Assembly: GCA_033439765.1 (NCBI GenBank)
Contig: JAULSN010000006.1
Span: 682,001-746,000, forward strand
Length of the DNA: 64,000 nt
Direction of reading: 5' to 3'
Source: Lasiosphaeria ovina
Lineage: Eukaryota > Ascomycota > Sordariomycetes > Sordariales > Lasiosphaeriaceae
The position numbers were made by a program, and so were the translations under genes. Below the pieces are notes generated by a model. That model did no database searches. It had not been told where the DNA came from and worked only from the letters and a program-made list of their open reading frames with translations. Below are positions 12,849 through 25,308 of this stretch, one piece after another (the first letter of the stretch is position 1; every line of letters starts with the position of its first letter).

Positions 12849-15463
12849 ATGGCTGGCGACATCGTGGAGTCATGGCCGATTCACGAGGTACGCCACATCG
12901 TGAAGAACTCATGAACTACAATCCCGGCAAGAGACGACGACTGACATATGTGCAGATTATCTATACGTCTATCGTAGGCCTGGTGATGGTCGCAGCCTTG
13001 CTCGAATGGTTTCTCTGGATAGCCGCGTTCATGTACTGTTTGTGGAAAGTGTTCAAGAAGGCCGAGCATTGGACAGTGCGGATCCTTGCTGTCATAGTTG
13101 GCATCGCTTTTCTGCTGCTAAGGTATTTCATACTTTCTGCTACCAGAGGCGTGGGACGTTGGTTGCTGACTATTCACCAAAGGTGCATTTTCCTTCCCAT
13201 CATGATCGTCACCCTGCCGCTTCCAAGCCAGATCGTCCGGGTCTGGCCGCCAGGCATGGTCGACGACCTCCAGTGGTTTGCTTTCTATAGCTTTGCCGGT
13301 CTCCTGACGATCCCGTGGCTCTTTTGCGTCTACCAAATCGTCACGCATCAGCTCGGGCGACAGCGGCGCATCAAGCAGGTTCTAGATGAAGTATCTGCTC
13401 CAAAGGTCGTCATCGTCATGCCTTGTTACAAGGAGGAGCCCGAGATCCTCGTCTCTGCTGTCAACTCGGTTGTCGATTGCGACTACCCGCCGTCGTGTAT
13501 TCACGTCTTTCTCTCCTTCGACGGCGACCAGGAAGATGAGCTCTACCTCAATACCATTGAAAAGCTTGGCGTCCCCCTAACGCTTGAGACATATCCCACA
13601 AGCATTGATGTCTCGTACAGGGACGCGCGCGTCACGATCTCAAGATTCCCCCATGGTGGAAAAAGGAACTGCCAGAAGCAGACATTCAAACTCATCGACA
13701 AGGTGTACCACGAATACCTCAAGCGAAACGATAATCTTTTTATTTTGTTCATTGATTCCGACTGCATCTTGGACCGGGTTTGCCTGCAGAATTTTGTCTA
13801 TGACATGGAGCTCAGCCCGGGTAATAGGAGAGACATGCTGGCCATGACAGGCGTCATCACATCCACCACCAAGAAACACAGCCTCATCACTCTGCTTCAA
13901 GACATGGAGTATGTCCACGGGCAGTTGTTTGAGAGAACGGTGGAATCTGGCTGCGGGGCTGTCACCTGCCTTCCAGGAGCTTTGACCATGCTGCGATTCT
14001 CAGCCTTCCGGCGAATGGCCAAATACTACTTCGCCGACAAGGCGGAGCAGTGCGAGGACCTCTTCGATTTCGCCAAAGGCCATCTGGGAGAGGACCGGTG
14101 GCTGACGCACCTGTTCATGATTGGTGCTAAGAAGCGATATCAGATCCAGATGTGCACCTCGGCCTTCTGCAAGACTGAGGCGGTCCAGACGATGCGGTCG
14201 CTTATCAAGCAAAGGCGTCGCTGGTTCCTTGGATTCATCACCAACGAGGTCTGCATGTTGACAGACTGGCGCCTGTGGAAGCGGTACCCGATCCTCATAC
14301 TGGTTAGGTTCATGCAGAATACGATAAGAACGACGGCCCTGCTCTTTTTCATCATGCTCCTGGCTCTACTCACGACGTCAAAGAGAGTCAACGACCTCCC
14401 CGTAGGCTTCATCGCAATCTCTCTGGGCCTGAATTGGCTGATGATGATCTACTTCGGCGCCAAGCTGAAACGGTTCAAGCTTTTCCTATACCCCATGATG
14501 TTCGTGCTGAATCCGTTTTTTAACTGGTACTATATGGTGTACGGTATTTTTACGGCTGGCCAGCGAACCTGGGGAGGCCCGCGAGCTGACGCTGCGGCTG
14601 CCGATTCTCACACGACAGCCCAAGAGGCCATTGAGCAAGCCGAGAAGGCGGGCGATGACCTCAACATTGTTCCCGAGTCGTTCATCCCTGCAGCTAAGGA
14701 AAGGAAGGAACTAGCGAGCAAGGAGGAGAAAAACGGCACAGCGCTGGGCCGATCCAAAAGTCTCCTGCAGCCTCCCGACAAGGTCATTGGTAAGTTCGCA
14801 GCGCCAGAGAGAACACCAAGCGGCTGGTATCAGCACCCCGACGATTCGATGGCAAGCGTTAGTGTCCTTGCGGGGTCGTTACATCCCGGGGGGAAGAGAC
14901 ACCTGCACCACCGTGACTCGTTCGACAGCACCTTTTCAGCTCAGACTGGCAATTTCTCGGTATATATGCCGCGAAGGGTGGAGAGCATCATGGGCGAGGA
15001 GGACAGGCGCAAGTACGAGCTTGCACAGGCCAACCAGTTGAATCAATATTCAAGCAGCAACGTTCGGGTGCACCAGGGGCCACCGCCTGGGCAGGTTTAC
15101 GAGTTCTCCGAATCAGAGCTCAGGAGAGCGGGCTTTATGGACGCCGCAGACTCGCTCATGGTTGCAGCAAACGCCAGCCGGCCCGCACATAGGAGAGTTG
15201 CAAGCAGCGACAGCGTGGGGTCGGCCAGCTCAGCGCACGAGCAATACGGCGAGCAAGCACACCAGCCAGACTCGCATGGAGCCGCTCCCCAACCAATTAT
15301 GCCGCCGCCAAACTCGACGGGACGGACAGGAAGGAGCCCCCTTGGCCGAGCCAGCTGGATACGAACATCCACAATGGACGAGGTGGAAGATGATATTAAG
15401 GACTCTCACCACGATCCTGACAGCCGTAGTGCCTTCCCGGGGTCAAGGGCTAACCACCGATAG
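12849..15463 (+). CDS. Chitin synthase without myosin motor (class VI/VII, ChsD/CHS7-like)
   Basis: Processive family 2 glycosyltransferase of the plasma membrane, making beta-1,4-GlcNAc chains from UDP-GlcNAc. Exons 12849-12887, 12956-13122, 13183-15463; 828 residues. The start reads MAGDIVESWPIHE, then a 68-nt intron. An open frame continues upstream to 12449, but it reads through both introns and should not be used. Seen: N-terminal membrane helices (about 17-110), MPCYKEEPE, FDGDQEDE, DSDC (about 259), EDRW (about 371), QRRRW (about 411), a second group of helices, then a Ser/Gly/His-rich hydrophilic tail from about residue 530. There is no myosin motor or cytochrome-b5-like domain, which sets it apart from classes IV, V and the motor-bearing class. 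Class numbering differs between authors, so I give no symbol. Confidence 0.9.
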
Positions 15464-16403
15464 TTGAAGGCGGCACCCTGGCGGACTGGACATAGGAACG
15501 GCAGACCAATGGCCGAAGGGGATATTGACACAGACACCAAGAGATTGCTATATCCCCGGTGCCCGTGTCCGACCTCGTCCGGGGGTCGGCACGGCCGGCG
15601 CGTCATGAAACCTGGCTAGAGAAATAGCGCCGTGCTGGGATGGCCGAGGCTAGACAGACTGCCACGTATTGTAGTATGTCTCTTTTTTCATGGGTTTCAG
15701 TTTTGGGAGAAGATAGAGGATATTATCGGGCTTCGATTTTGGGATGACATGCTGCAGCACGATAAGAGAGAACATAAGACAGGGCTGGGGCTGCTCGTAT
15801 TTGGAACGTCATGACGTAACAAACTCTAAAAAGGGGCAAAGGGGTCAGACGGGGGTAAATTTATACACATAGCTTCACATTACCTGTGTATGTATGGCAG
15901 GTTAGGCAGGGGCACTTCATGTGTGCCAACAACTGGCAAGCCACACATTTTGCTGTGAATGATATTTTATAAATAAATGTTGTAGGCCATGCCGGTGATT
16001 CTAAAAGCATCAACTTAATACCAAAAAGTGTGTACATTTTGTCAAACAGGGAAAGACGCTGCTCCAGTCGCATTCGGTATAAACTCCCAGAGGTCTCTTT
16101 CTTCCTATGGACAGGGAAGTTTAGAGCTTTGGGCTACCTGAGTTTATGAGAATGATTTGTTAGAATATGGACATTGTGTTCATTTTAGTGTGTGCGGTTT
16201 AAGCTATTTCACTCTAGCGATAAATCTAACTAAAGTCCAATCCCTGAATGTTTGTTGGCGCGGTACGTGGTACTTAAGAAGGAAAAGTAAATAACAAATG
16301 AACCGGCCAGGAAAGGTCGTTAATAGGTATTTTAAGAGAAAGGATAGCCTCTAGGATTCTAGAATAGATCTAAGTAGCTATTGCCTCCCTCAGCAAAAAG
16401 CCT

Positions 16404-16421
16404 CTTACGGCGAGCCGTAAG
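16404..16421. repeat. Perfect short hairpin, 8-bp arms, 2-nt loop
   Basis: CTTACGGC, GA, GCCGTAAG. The symmetry is exact and lies in an A/T-rich part of a non-coding spacer. It may be a protein-binding palindrome or chance. Confidence 0.5.
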
Positions 16422-17470
16422 GTACTAAGGCCATTCGGATCTTGGAAAGTACCACGCTAATAAACATTTAGGGTTTTGGATTGTATGGAAGTCGCTCCTT
16501 GAGTAGACAAAAAAAAAGCATTCTTATAGGTGGTTAAAGACATCAAATTACACTTGGAGCGAGTCAGCCTTATATGCATTGTTGTACTGAACAGTTCAAG
16601 ATACCTTGTAGTTGTAGATTTCGTTAGGTCTAAGTAAAATGCCATGTCACAACCTGCATTCTCCGTCCCCACCCCAGAAGTATCTGCGACCTTCCTCGGA
16701 AGAAATAGAGAAAGTCATTTCAGAGTACTCGCGAGCCATTTCATACAAGCATATTCTTGTTTCCCAATGACAGTCGTATGGAAACCATGATAGGTGGGTA
16801 CCTACCTTACCTAAGGTACGTACCTTAGTCAAGGAGGCAGGCATATAGCGAAACTTGGATTTCTTTAGAATTTACGGTGCCAACCGTTAAGAAGCACAAA
16901 ACTAAAAACCCAATCTGTGCCTGATTAAAATATCACAGCCTTGTCTAGCAACATTACACGGCTCTAGGGTCAAGTTGGTGACCCAAAGCCCCTCATCATG
17001 GCGGGGCATAGGTGGGGGCTTGCTTCCATCCAACTGCCAGCGGTGAGGCGGGCGGAAAGGCTGGGCTCCATGGTGGGGTGATAGGGAAGCGGTAGGGGTG
17101 TTATCAGCGCCCCGATCCACACATTGGGACAGTTACAAGCAGGGTATGTACAGGTACCTCTTGAGCGGAGGAGAAGATATGAAACGGGTCTTGGAGACAA
17201 GAAAGAGAGAGAAATTGATGCTGGCGAGCAAAGACAAAGTGGTTCTGGAAGATGATGCAAAAGGATTGCGTTGGCTTGAATAAAGAAAATGCTACCCTTG
17301 TAGGTTGTCGCCCAACAGCCGTATCGTGGACACAACGGCGGGCTCGGTGCCGCAGAGTACATGTACCTTGGTATAGGTGTATATTACGTATAGTGTGTGG
17401 GTACAGAGAGCGCGGCGTTGCGGGTGCCTGACGAAAGGCGAATTACATACGGAGTAGGGGGCCCAATTGA

Positions 17471-17488
17471 GAAGGTTCTCGCAACTTC
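17471..17488. promoter_or_regulatory. Heat-shock element upstream of Hsp88
   Basis: GAAggTTCtcGCAacTTC: four alternating 5-bp units in phase, three exact and one (GCA) differing by one base. This is the HSF1 site architecture, about 420-440 bp upstream of the Hsp88 ATG. The pattern is seen directly; binding is inferred. Confidence 0.65.
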
Positions 17489-17908
17489 TGGGGAGTGTTT
17501 GTGCGCCCAAACGCCCCGGGGGCGCCATTAGCAAATAATCAAGGTTGCCGCCCGCGCAGGTCCCTTTTGGAGAGGAAGTCTGCCTGCGCCAGAGTCGGGC
17601 AACTTGGGTTTGATTTTTTTTTACCCTTCGCCAACCAAGTACACGGCCATTCTTATTTTCTTCTCGAGTCTGTCCCAGCAAAAAAGAAAGCGATACCTTA
17701 CGCCTTACTCTGCGACCACTCTGTAAGACGCCAGCAGCTTTTCCCGAGAACGAAGCCTCGCCCGACCCAACCAGTACACACCGTCTGTCAACCCTTTCCG
17801 CCGCGCCTGTCGCTGCTGGTGAGCACAACTGCAGCCCTCCCGCCGCCCTATACAGGAACATTTGTTTACAAGAAGGTCGTCACCAGTGCCTCTACCTCCA
17901 CCGCCAAT

Positions 17909-20632
17909 ATGAGTGTCGTCGGTACGCTTGTCTCCCTCCCTCCCTGCTGCCACGTATCCTTGGGGAGAGGCGCAAATTGCTAACTCGCTTCGTTGCGTCT
18001 TGTAGGGGTCGATTTCGGAACTCTGAATACCGTCATTGCCGTTGCACGGAACCGGGGTGTCGATGTTGTACGTGCCTCCCCACAACTGGCAGCTGATATT
18101 TCCGACCTCCCTCGATAGGTAGAGTTGCCGAGCTTGTGCGCGCAACGCTAACATAGCCTTCGTTCGCCGTCTAGATCGCCAATGAGGTCTCTAACCGGGC
18201 TACTCCGTAAGTCCTGCCGCCTTCTCGTACCCACATTACCGCCCACATGTGCTGTCACCCGCCTTCCTCTATGGCAGGCACTTTGCCTTGGATTGTATCG
18301 CTGACCAGTGTCCCGTTCGCTCGTTTTCCAGGTCCCTAGTCGGGTTCGGACCCAAATCCCGCTACCTCGGAGAGGCTGCGAAGACACAGGAAATCTCAAA
18401 TCTGAAAAACACCGTTAGCTCTCTGAAGCGCCTCGCCGGTCGCTCTCTCAACGACCCCGATATCCAGATCGAGCAGCAGTTTATCTCGGCCCCGTTGGTT
18501 GACATCAATGGCCATGTCGGCGCTGAGGTTTCGTACCTCGGCCAGAAGGAGAAGTTCACTTCGACGCAGCTGATTGCCATGTTCCTCAGCAAGATCAAGC
18601 AGACAACCTCGGCCGAGCTCAAGCTACCAGTGTCGGACATGGTCATGAGCGTGCCCGCGTGGTTCACCGACATCCAGCGCAGGACCCTGATTGACGCTGC
18701 CGAGATTTCTGGCCTGAAGCTTCTGCGCCTCATGAACGACACTACGGCCGCCGCTTTGGGGTGGGGCATCACAAAACTCGACCTTCCTTCGGGCGACGAG
18801 AAGCCGCGCCGCGTGGCCTTTGTCGACGTTGGCCACAGCAACTACACGTGCTCCATCGTCGAGTTCAAGAAGGGCGAGCTTGCCGTCAAGGCGACCGCTT
18901 TCGACCGCCACTTCGGTGGCCGGAATTTCGACAAGGCTCTTTTGGACCACTTGCAGAAGGAGTTCCTCGGCAAGTACAAAGTCGACATCACAACCAACCC
19001 CAAGGCCATGACACGTGTCCTTGCGGCTGCCGAGAAGGTGAAGAAGATGCTCTCCGCCAACCAGCAGGCGCCCATAAACATTGAGTCGCTCATGAACGAC
19101 GTTGATGTGCGTGCCATGATCACGCGCCAGGAGTTCGAGGCCATGGTGGACCCCCTATTGAGCCAGATCAACGGGCCCCTCGAGCAGGCCCTGGCCGACG
19201 CAAAGCTCACCAAGGATGATATCGATATCATCGAGGTTGTTGGCGGCGGCAGCCGTGTGCCCGCCGTCAAGGACCGTATCCAGGCCTTCTTTGGAAAGCC
19301 GCTCTCGTTCACCTTGAACCAGGACGAGGCTGTGGCCCGGGGCTGCGCTTTCAGCTGTGCTATTCTGTCTCCAGTCTTCAAGGTCCGCGACTTCGCTGTC
19401 CAAGACGTCATCACCTACCCAATCGAGTTCGCCTGGGAGAAGGATGCAGACATCCCGGATGAGGATACCAGCCTCACCGTCTTCAACAAGGGCAACGTAC
19501 TACCGTCCACAAAGATTCTCACCTTCTACCGCAAGCAGGCTTTCGACCTCGAGGCCAAATACACCGAGCCAGAGCAGCTGCCCGGCAAGATTCCCGCCTT
19601 TATCGGCCGCTTCTCTGTCAAGGGCGTCAAAGCTTCGGGCAGCCCCGAAGACTTCATGATCTGCAAGCTGAAGGCTCGTGTCAACATTCACGGAGTCTTG
19701 AATGTTGAGAGCGGTTACTATGTCGAAGACCAGGAAGTAGAGGAGGAGATCAAGGAGGATAGCGGGGAGAAGAAGGATCCGGATGTGAGTACTTTCATCG
19801 CGCCTGACAAGCCTCCCGCTGCCATGGATTCTGTTGAGTCTTCAGTTGAGGAGACACCTGGGAATGCCTCGAAACGTCGTAGGGTGGATGCTGGCGCATC
19901 AGACGTATCCCTTGGCCAAGTCAATGTATCTATTCCAAGGACGGAGCTAACTTCTGACAAGGCCATGGATACGGACCCGAAAGACGATTCCAAGCCCAAG
20001 ACGCGGAAGGTCAAGAAGCAAGTCCGCAAGGGCGAGCTGCCAATCGTCAGCGCCACCCAGTCCCTCGACTCTTCCAACAAGAACGCAGCCGCCGAGAAGG
20101 AGGCCTCGATGGTTATGGAGGACAAGCTGGTGGCCGACACTGAGGAGAAGAAGAATGAGCTTGAGACGTACATCTACGATCTCCGCAACAAGCTCGACGA
20201 CCAGTACTCGGAGTTTGCTAGCGACGAGGAGAAGACCAAGATCGGCGCAAAGCTCGACGCTACCGAGGTAAGCTTGGTTTATTTGCGCTCTGTACAGCGT
20301 AACTTGCCACAGGTACAGCGACTGATTTCGAATAGGAATGGCTGTATGACGAGGGTGATGATGCTACGAAGGCAGTTTACATCGCCAAGATGGACGAGAT
20401 CAAGGCTCTGGCTGGCCCCGTTGTGCAACGTCATTTCGAGAAGGTCGAGGCCGACCGCCAAGCACTTCAAGCACGTCTGGACGCCGAGAAGGCGGCAAAG
20501 AAGGCGGCGGAAGAGGCAGCTCGCAAGGCCGCCGAGCCCGAGAAGGCGCCGCAAGAAGCAGCCAAGGATGAGGATATGACAGATGCCGATGCTCCTCCCA
20601 AGGCCGAGGCTGAGGAGACCATCGATCCTTAA
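17909..20632 (+). CDS. hsp88: Hsp110-family chaperone Hsp88 (SSE1 orthologue)
   Basis: Cytosolic Hsp110, a nucleotide-exchange factor and holdase partner of Hsp70. Exons 17909-17921, 18006-18067, 18175-18206, 18332-19784, 19962-20267, 20336-20632; 720 residues, close to the family length. Seen: ATPase domain starting MSVVGVDFGTLNTVIAVARN with NDTTAAALGWGI and VVGGGSRVPAV; a beta domain; an acidic loop (EVEEEIKEDSGEKKDPD, AMDTD); and a C-terminal helical domain (YIYDLRNKLDD, EWLYDEGDDATKAVY) ending in a Lys/Ala/Glu-rich tail. Four of five introns fall in the usual places for this family. Intron 19785-19961 is 177 nt, has no in-frame stop, and lies in the loop between beta and helical domains. 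I treat it as an intron because it has a gtgagt donor, a gctaac branch point and tight family continuity (DPD to AMDTD) when removed. Confidence 0.93.
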
Positions 20633-21948
20633 AGTTGTTGAGGGGGTTTTTCTCTACTCACACGAACTGTTTATGTCTTGAGGGTCAAAGAGGGTGGGGC
20701 TTTTGATAGATAGGGCACATGGAAATGAAAGCGAACGCATGGCACTGGGCATCTGAAATAGGGGATCGGATAACTTTACGGCAGTGCTACGAAGACGGGG
20801 AGAGAGTAATGTGAAGAGACAGGGACAAGAAAGGACAAGAGATAGGTCTTCCGACACTGCTGGGCGAGGCGGTCTGCTACTTTCTTTTCTCCCCTGGCTG
20901 CTTTGTTGAACCAATCCAAGGGATGCCGCTCTCAACGCCCAAGCACATTTGAACACATACAGCCCCCAGCGATACGAGTTTCTTTTGTCAGTTTAGTATT
21001 TCACTCGCAGTCACCATAGAATATCGTCTGCCCATGCCCTTGTAGACCCGCTGGGGAAAAGAAAACGTGTTGGATTGCGAGTCTATTTACGCATGTTCTC
21101 CAGTTCCCCTTTCTTGAAGTTCTGCGTAAATCTCTGTCTCATATAGAATGAAGCTTTTGTCTTGGTTTGCCTAGGTACCTGCGTGCCTGCCTTGACTCTG
21201 CGGGGTTCAAACCTGGCGGGTTTATATAGGATGTATTGAGTGACAGGGCCTTTATATGCTCCTCAAAAGTATTCTGCAAGAGGGAAAAGAAGGGAAAAAG
21301 AAATGCGATTCTCCCTTGGCAAGTGACAAATTATATATATACCTGCCTTAACCGACTCGACGAGTCATTGCTGTCTTGCTACAGACAGAGACAAACGAAC
21401 CGATAAGTCGGGCAAGTTTGTGGTTACTGATGATGAAATATAGTCATATCGGGAGAGTCAACCAGAAACGTCAGACGACAGACACAGAGAACATAGCACA
21501 CACAGTTATAAGTATAGGTCCTTATATATATTTAACTAATATCATTCTCTTTGGCCTTCGCCCAAACCAGAGCAGAAATTAACCGACTCAGCGCCGCCGC
21601 AAGCATGAAAGTCTGCAGCACAGTGGTAGAAAAGAGCGCGAGAACGGGGCGATAGTATTTTCGCCGATTTTCCCTCTGCATGCCTGGACCAAAAATGAGA
21701 TTTTTCCCTACATCCACCTTTTTTTTCGTGCCCGCCAGAGAGTTCCCGGTTGTCTTTTCTTTTTTTTTAAAGAGTTGTCTTTCGTAATCTAAAGAGCTTT
21801 TTTTCTGGGTAGAAGGGCCAAAGAAAATCCTCCACGCCCTCCAAAACACAGACTAGCAACTCAAAGAGACGGGAAAAAAGCAAAGACACCAGCAAATTGT
21901 TACAAGAAGGCGTTCCCACGCCAGATATCAAGCGAGCTCTTTAGACGA
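20633..21948. other. Convergent 3' spacer, Hsp88 / eIF5B
   Basis: 1.3 kb between two converging genes. It is A/T-rich in the second half, with T runs (21720, 21760) and a TATATATA tract near 21332. No coding frame is supported. A motif at 21206 resembles a tRNA B box but has no matching A box or cloverleaf. Confidence 0.5.
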
Positions 21949-24900
21949 CTATGAAATGTCGAACAAGGGCTTCAGCTTGATGATTAGCTGCCACTCGTCG
22001 TTCGACACATCCTTTCTGTAAAACTCCTTGAGGCAGTTGATACTGGCGCGAGATATCAGGCTGTAGAGCTGGTCGGTTTCCTCGATGTGGCGACCATAGG
22101 TAGGCTGGTGTCCGCCCATCTCGATCTTTATGGCAACCGAGGGCTGTCCCTTTTTGCAGACGGGAACTTGTTTGTGCTCCCGCTCAATTGAAGTCCTACA
22201 CATGTCACACAAATGATTAGCTTATGCGTGAATCGAGATCCGGGATAGACTGTGGGGGGGTACATACACTCTTCCGAGGTTGACGACTTCCCTGGCCCCG
22301 GTGGTGGGGTCAGTTTTAACGGCAGCTATGGGCGTATTGATTCTGAGTTGGCCTTCAATAACGTCGACACCGATCACAATGGGGCTCGTCTTGTTGAAGA
22401 CAGCCACCGTGCTGAGGACGCAGGGGAAGACGGCAAGGAGCTTGGACTCTTCCTTCTTCTTCTCAGTGAGCTCGTCCATGTGCTTTGTGAATGCATCAAA
22501 TAGATGGTAGATGATGTCGGCCGTGAAGATCTTGACACCTTGCTCCTCAGCATACGCCTGCGCCTCCTTGTCAACCTTGACATCAAAGCAGAGCATGACA
22601 GCGTAATCGCGAGCTTTCTCAAGCATGACACCGCACTGCATGACATCGCGCTTGAAAACGGGGCCAATGCCCACGTTGGCAACGGGAATTTTGCAATCCT
22701 TCAAGAAGTCGAGGAGGGCTTCGAGAGAGCCGAGGGTCGAAGCTTGGACACTCACGCCGCGGCCAGATTTCTCAACTCGGTTGAAGAGATTTGCGAGGTC
22801 AGACTCGACTTCATCCTCGAGATCAGACTCGTCGTCATCAGGGCCAACCACGAGAAGACGAGATCCAGCAATGGCGCCCTCGAGGCCGGGGGCGCTGATC
22901 TTGACACCAAGAGCAGCCTTGACTTCCTTGTTGTGCACGTAAGCCGACTTGAGACGGAGTTCCTTGAGGGGGGCGGGCGTGAGGAGTGCTCTGATGTTTG
23001 TCTTAATAACACCCTCCACACCACAGAGAACGATACGATCGCCCTCCCGAAGAATACCGTTTGACAGGATGACATCGATAGTCATGCCAAAGCCTTCAAT
23101 TGCCTTGACTTCGAGAACTGTGGCCTGGACCTCGGAGAGGTACATGAGCGAGCCCACCATTCTCTCCTGCGTGAGCTGCACAATCAGCTTCAGCATATCC
23201 GGGATACCCTCGCCGGTATGGGCAGACGTGGGCACCAGCGATACGAACTTGGCCATCGACTTGTTCTCGTAGAAGAGCTCTGAGTTGAAGCCCTGTTCGG
23301 CAAAGGCGAGCTTGGTCTGGTCGAGGCGGTTCCTGAACTCGTTCTGGACAGCCTTGTTCTGCAGCGCTAAACTCTCCTGGAAGCCGTTGTTATCAATCTT
23401 CTTCCAGCCGTACAGACGATCGATCTTGTTGAGCGCAACGATGAAGGGCGTCTTTCTGTCGCGGAGAAGCTTCATGGACTCGAGGGTCTGGGGCTCAAGG
23501 CCGTGCATGATATCAACAACCAGAATGGCGATGTTGCACAAGGATGAGCCTCGAGAGCGCAGGTTGGCAAAGGACTCGTGACCAGGGGTGTCGATAATCA
23601 AGAGACCAGGGACCTTGAACTCGAACTTGCCGTCGGGGTTGACGACGGCCGTCTTTTGCCGGATGGCCTCGACGGGGAAGTAGGTGGCGCCGATCTGCTG
23701 TGTGATACCACCGGCTTCACCTTCCTGGACATTGGTCTGTCGGATCTTGTCAAGTAGCTTCGTCTTGCCGGTATCGACGTGGCCCAGAATACAGCAAATC
23801 GGAGAGCGCAGGTCGTCCGCAGACCGAGCAGCCATGGCCGCTTGGTGGGCCTTCTCACGACGCTCCGCGGCTTCCTTCTTCCTTTGCGCCTCGACGATCT
23901 GTGCCTGAGTTGCTTGCTCATCTTCGGACGACGACTCGTCTTCAGAGTCAGAGTCCTCCTCTTCAGAGTCGTCTTGCTGCTTCGGCCGTGTGGGCAGGGT
24001 CTCCTTCTTTTCGGCTTCCTCGTCCGAGTCGGCGTCCCAGCTATCCTTGACGTCCTCCTTGTCCGAGGCAGCAGCGGCCTCCCAGTCTTCTTCAACACTA
24101 TCCTCCGCAGCGGCGGCGACGGCCTTTGCAGCAGCCTCGGCCTTCTCGCGCGCAAGCCGCTCCTTTTCTGCTGCCTCCTTGGCGGCAGCTTCAGCTTGCA
24201 GCCTGGCCCGCTCAGCGGCTTCGGCCAGCACCTTCTCCTCGTCGACCTAAATCATGAGTGTCAGAAAATTCGGGCTCGGTCACAGGTCGTCCTGGGCAGG
24301 AGAAAAGTTGAGGCTTACCTTGTTGTTCTTGCGACCGGCGCTGCGCTTTTCCGTCTTTTTCTTAGGCTCGGCCTCGCCCTCTCCAGCCGCGCCACCAATT
24401 TTGATGCCAGCGGCAAGCATTTGCTGGAGTTTCCTCTCATTGCGGGCCTTCTCTTCCTTCTGGGCCTTGGTGAGGAACTTGCCCTCCTTCTTGAGCTGCT
24501 CGATCCTCTCCTTTTCCTTTTGCTTTTTGCGTGCCTTCTCCTCGGCCAAGCGCTTGGCTTCTTCCTCAGCTAGGCGCTCCTCCTCCTCTATCCTAGCCTT
24601 CTCCTCGGCGAGGAGGCGCGCCTCCTCCTCCTTCCGACGCCGCAGCTCTTCCTGTTGCTTTTGCAGCGCCACAAGATGGGCGGGGAGCTTCTTCTTCTTG
24701 CCGCCCGTCTCTACAGGAGCAGCAACCTCAGGTACCTCGGCCTTCTCCTCGACGGCGGCGGCGGCCTTGGCTGGCTCAGGCTTGCCTGCCGGCTGAGCTG
24801 GCCCGGTGACCTTCTTCTTCAAAGCCTGCTCCTTCTTTCGCTGCTTCTCTCTTTCCTTCTTCAGCTTTTCCTTCTCAGCCTTGGTCAGCACCTTGCCGCC

Positions 24901-25308
24901 TGTCTCTCCGCCGTCGTCGGCCTCGTTGCCGTCCGCTTGCGCGGGCGAGGCAGCGGGGTTCGCTGGCGGCTGCTGCTTACCCTTTGCAGCGGCTTTGCCC
25001 TTCTTGTCGGGGAGCGCAAACTCATTGTCAAGGTCGGCCTCGACTGGCGCCTTCGCGGTCAAGTCGGGCAGAGGCTCAGCGGGCTCGGGGTCCGCTGCTG
25101 GAATGTCCTCGCTCAAGCCCTTCTTCTTTCTCTTCTCTTTGTTCTTGCGCATCAGGGCCATCAGACCACCGGCGCCGCCCGCATCGTCGTCGTCGGCGGG
25201 TTCGCCATCGGCTGCGGCGACGGGCTTGGATGCAGGTGCGGCGGGTTCGCCGAGCTCGGCTTCCCAGTCGTCGTTGGCCTTCTTGTTACCCTTCTTCTTG
25301 GGCGCCAT
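21949..25308 (-). CDS. FUN12: Translation initiation factor eIF5B (IF2 homologue)
   Basis: GTPase that joins the 60S subunit to the initiation complex and positions initiator tRNA. Exons 25308-24319, 24246-22268, 22195-21949; 1071 residues. The start reads [10 protein letters not shown]. The first 440 residues are a highly charged Lys/Glu/Ala coiled region, as in eukaryotic eIF5B. The G domain shows GHVDTGKT (about 485), the switch ([13 protein letters not shown]), DTPGH (about 549) and NKID (about 603). Domains II and III follow, then the C-terminal eIF1A-binding domain, which the last exon completes (CLKEFYRKD to KLKPLFDIS). Without the last exon the second exon would read into a false end a few codons after VNLGRV. 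Confidence 0.95.

Larger units (their letters stand above)
15464..17908. other. Spacer, chitin synthase to Hsp88
   Basis: 2.4 kb without a supported gene. 15800-16900 is A/T-rich and has a perfect 18-bp hairpin at 16404-16421 and a TACC/GGTA repeat island near 16795-16834. The end nearest Hsp88 carries the heat-shock element at 17471. Confidence 0.5.

Noticed and set aside
21190..21240. tRNA-like B-box motif GGGTTCAAACC
   Set aside because: No A box at the right distance and no cloverleaf pairing.
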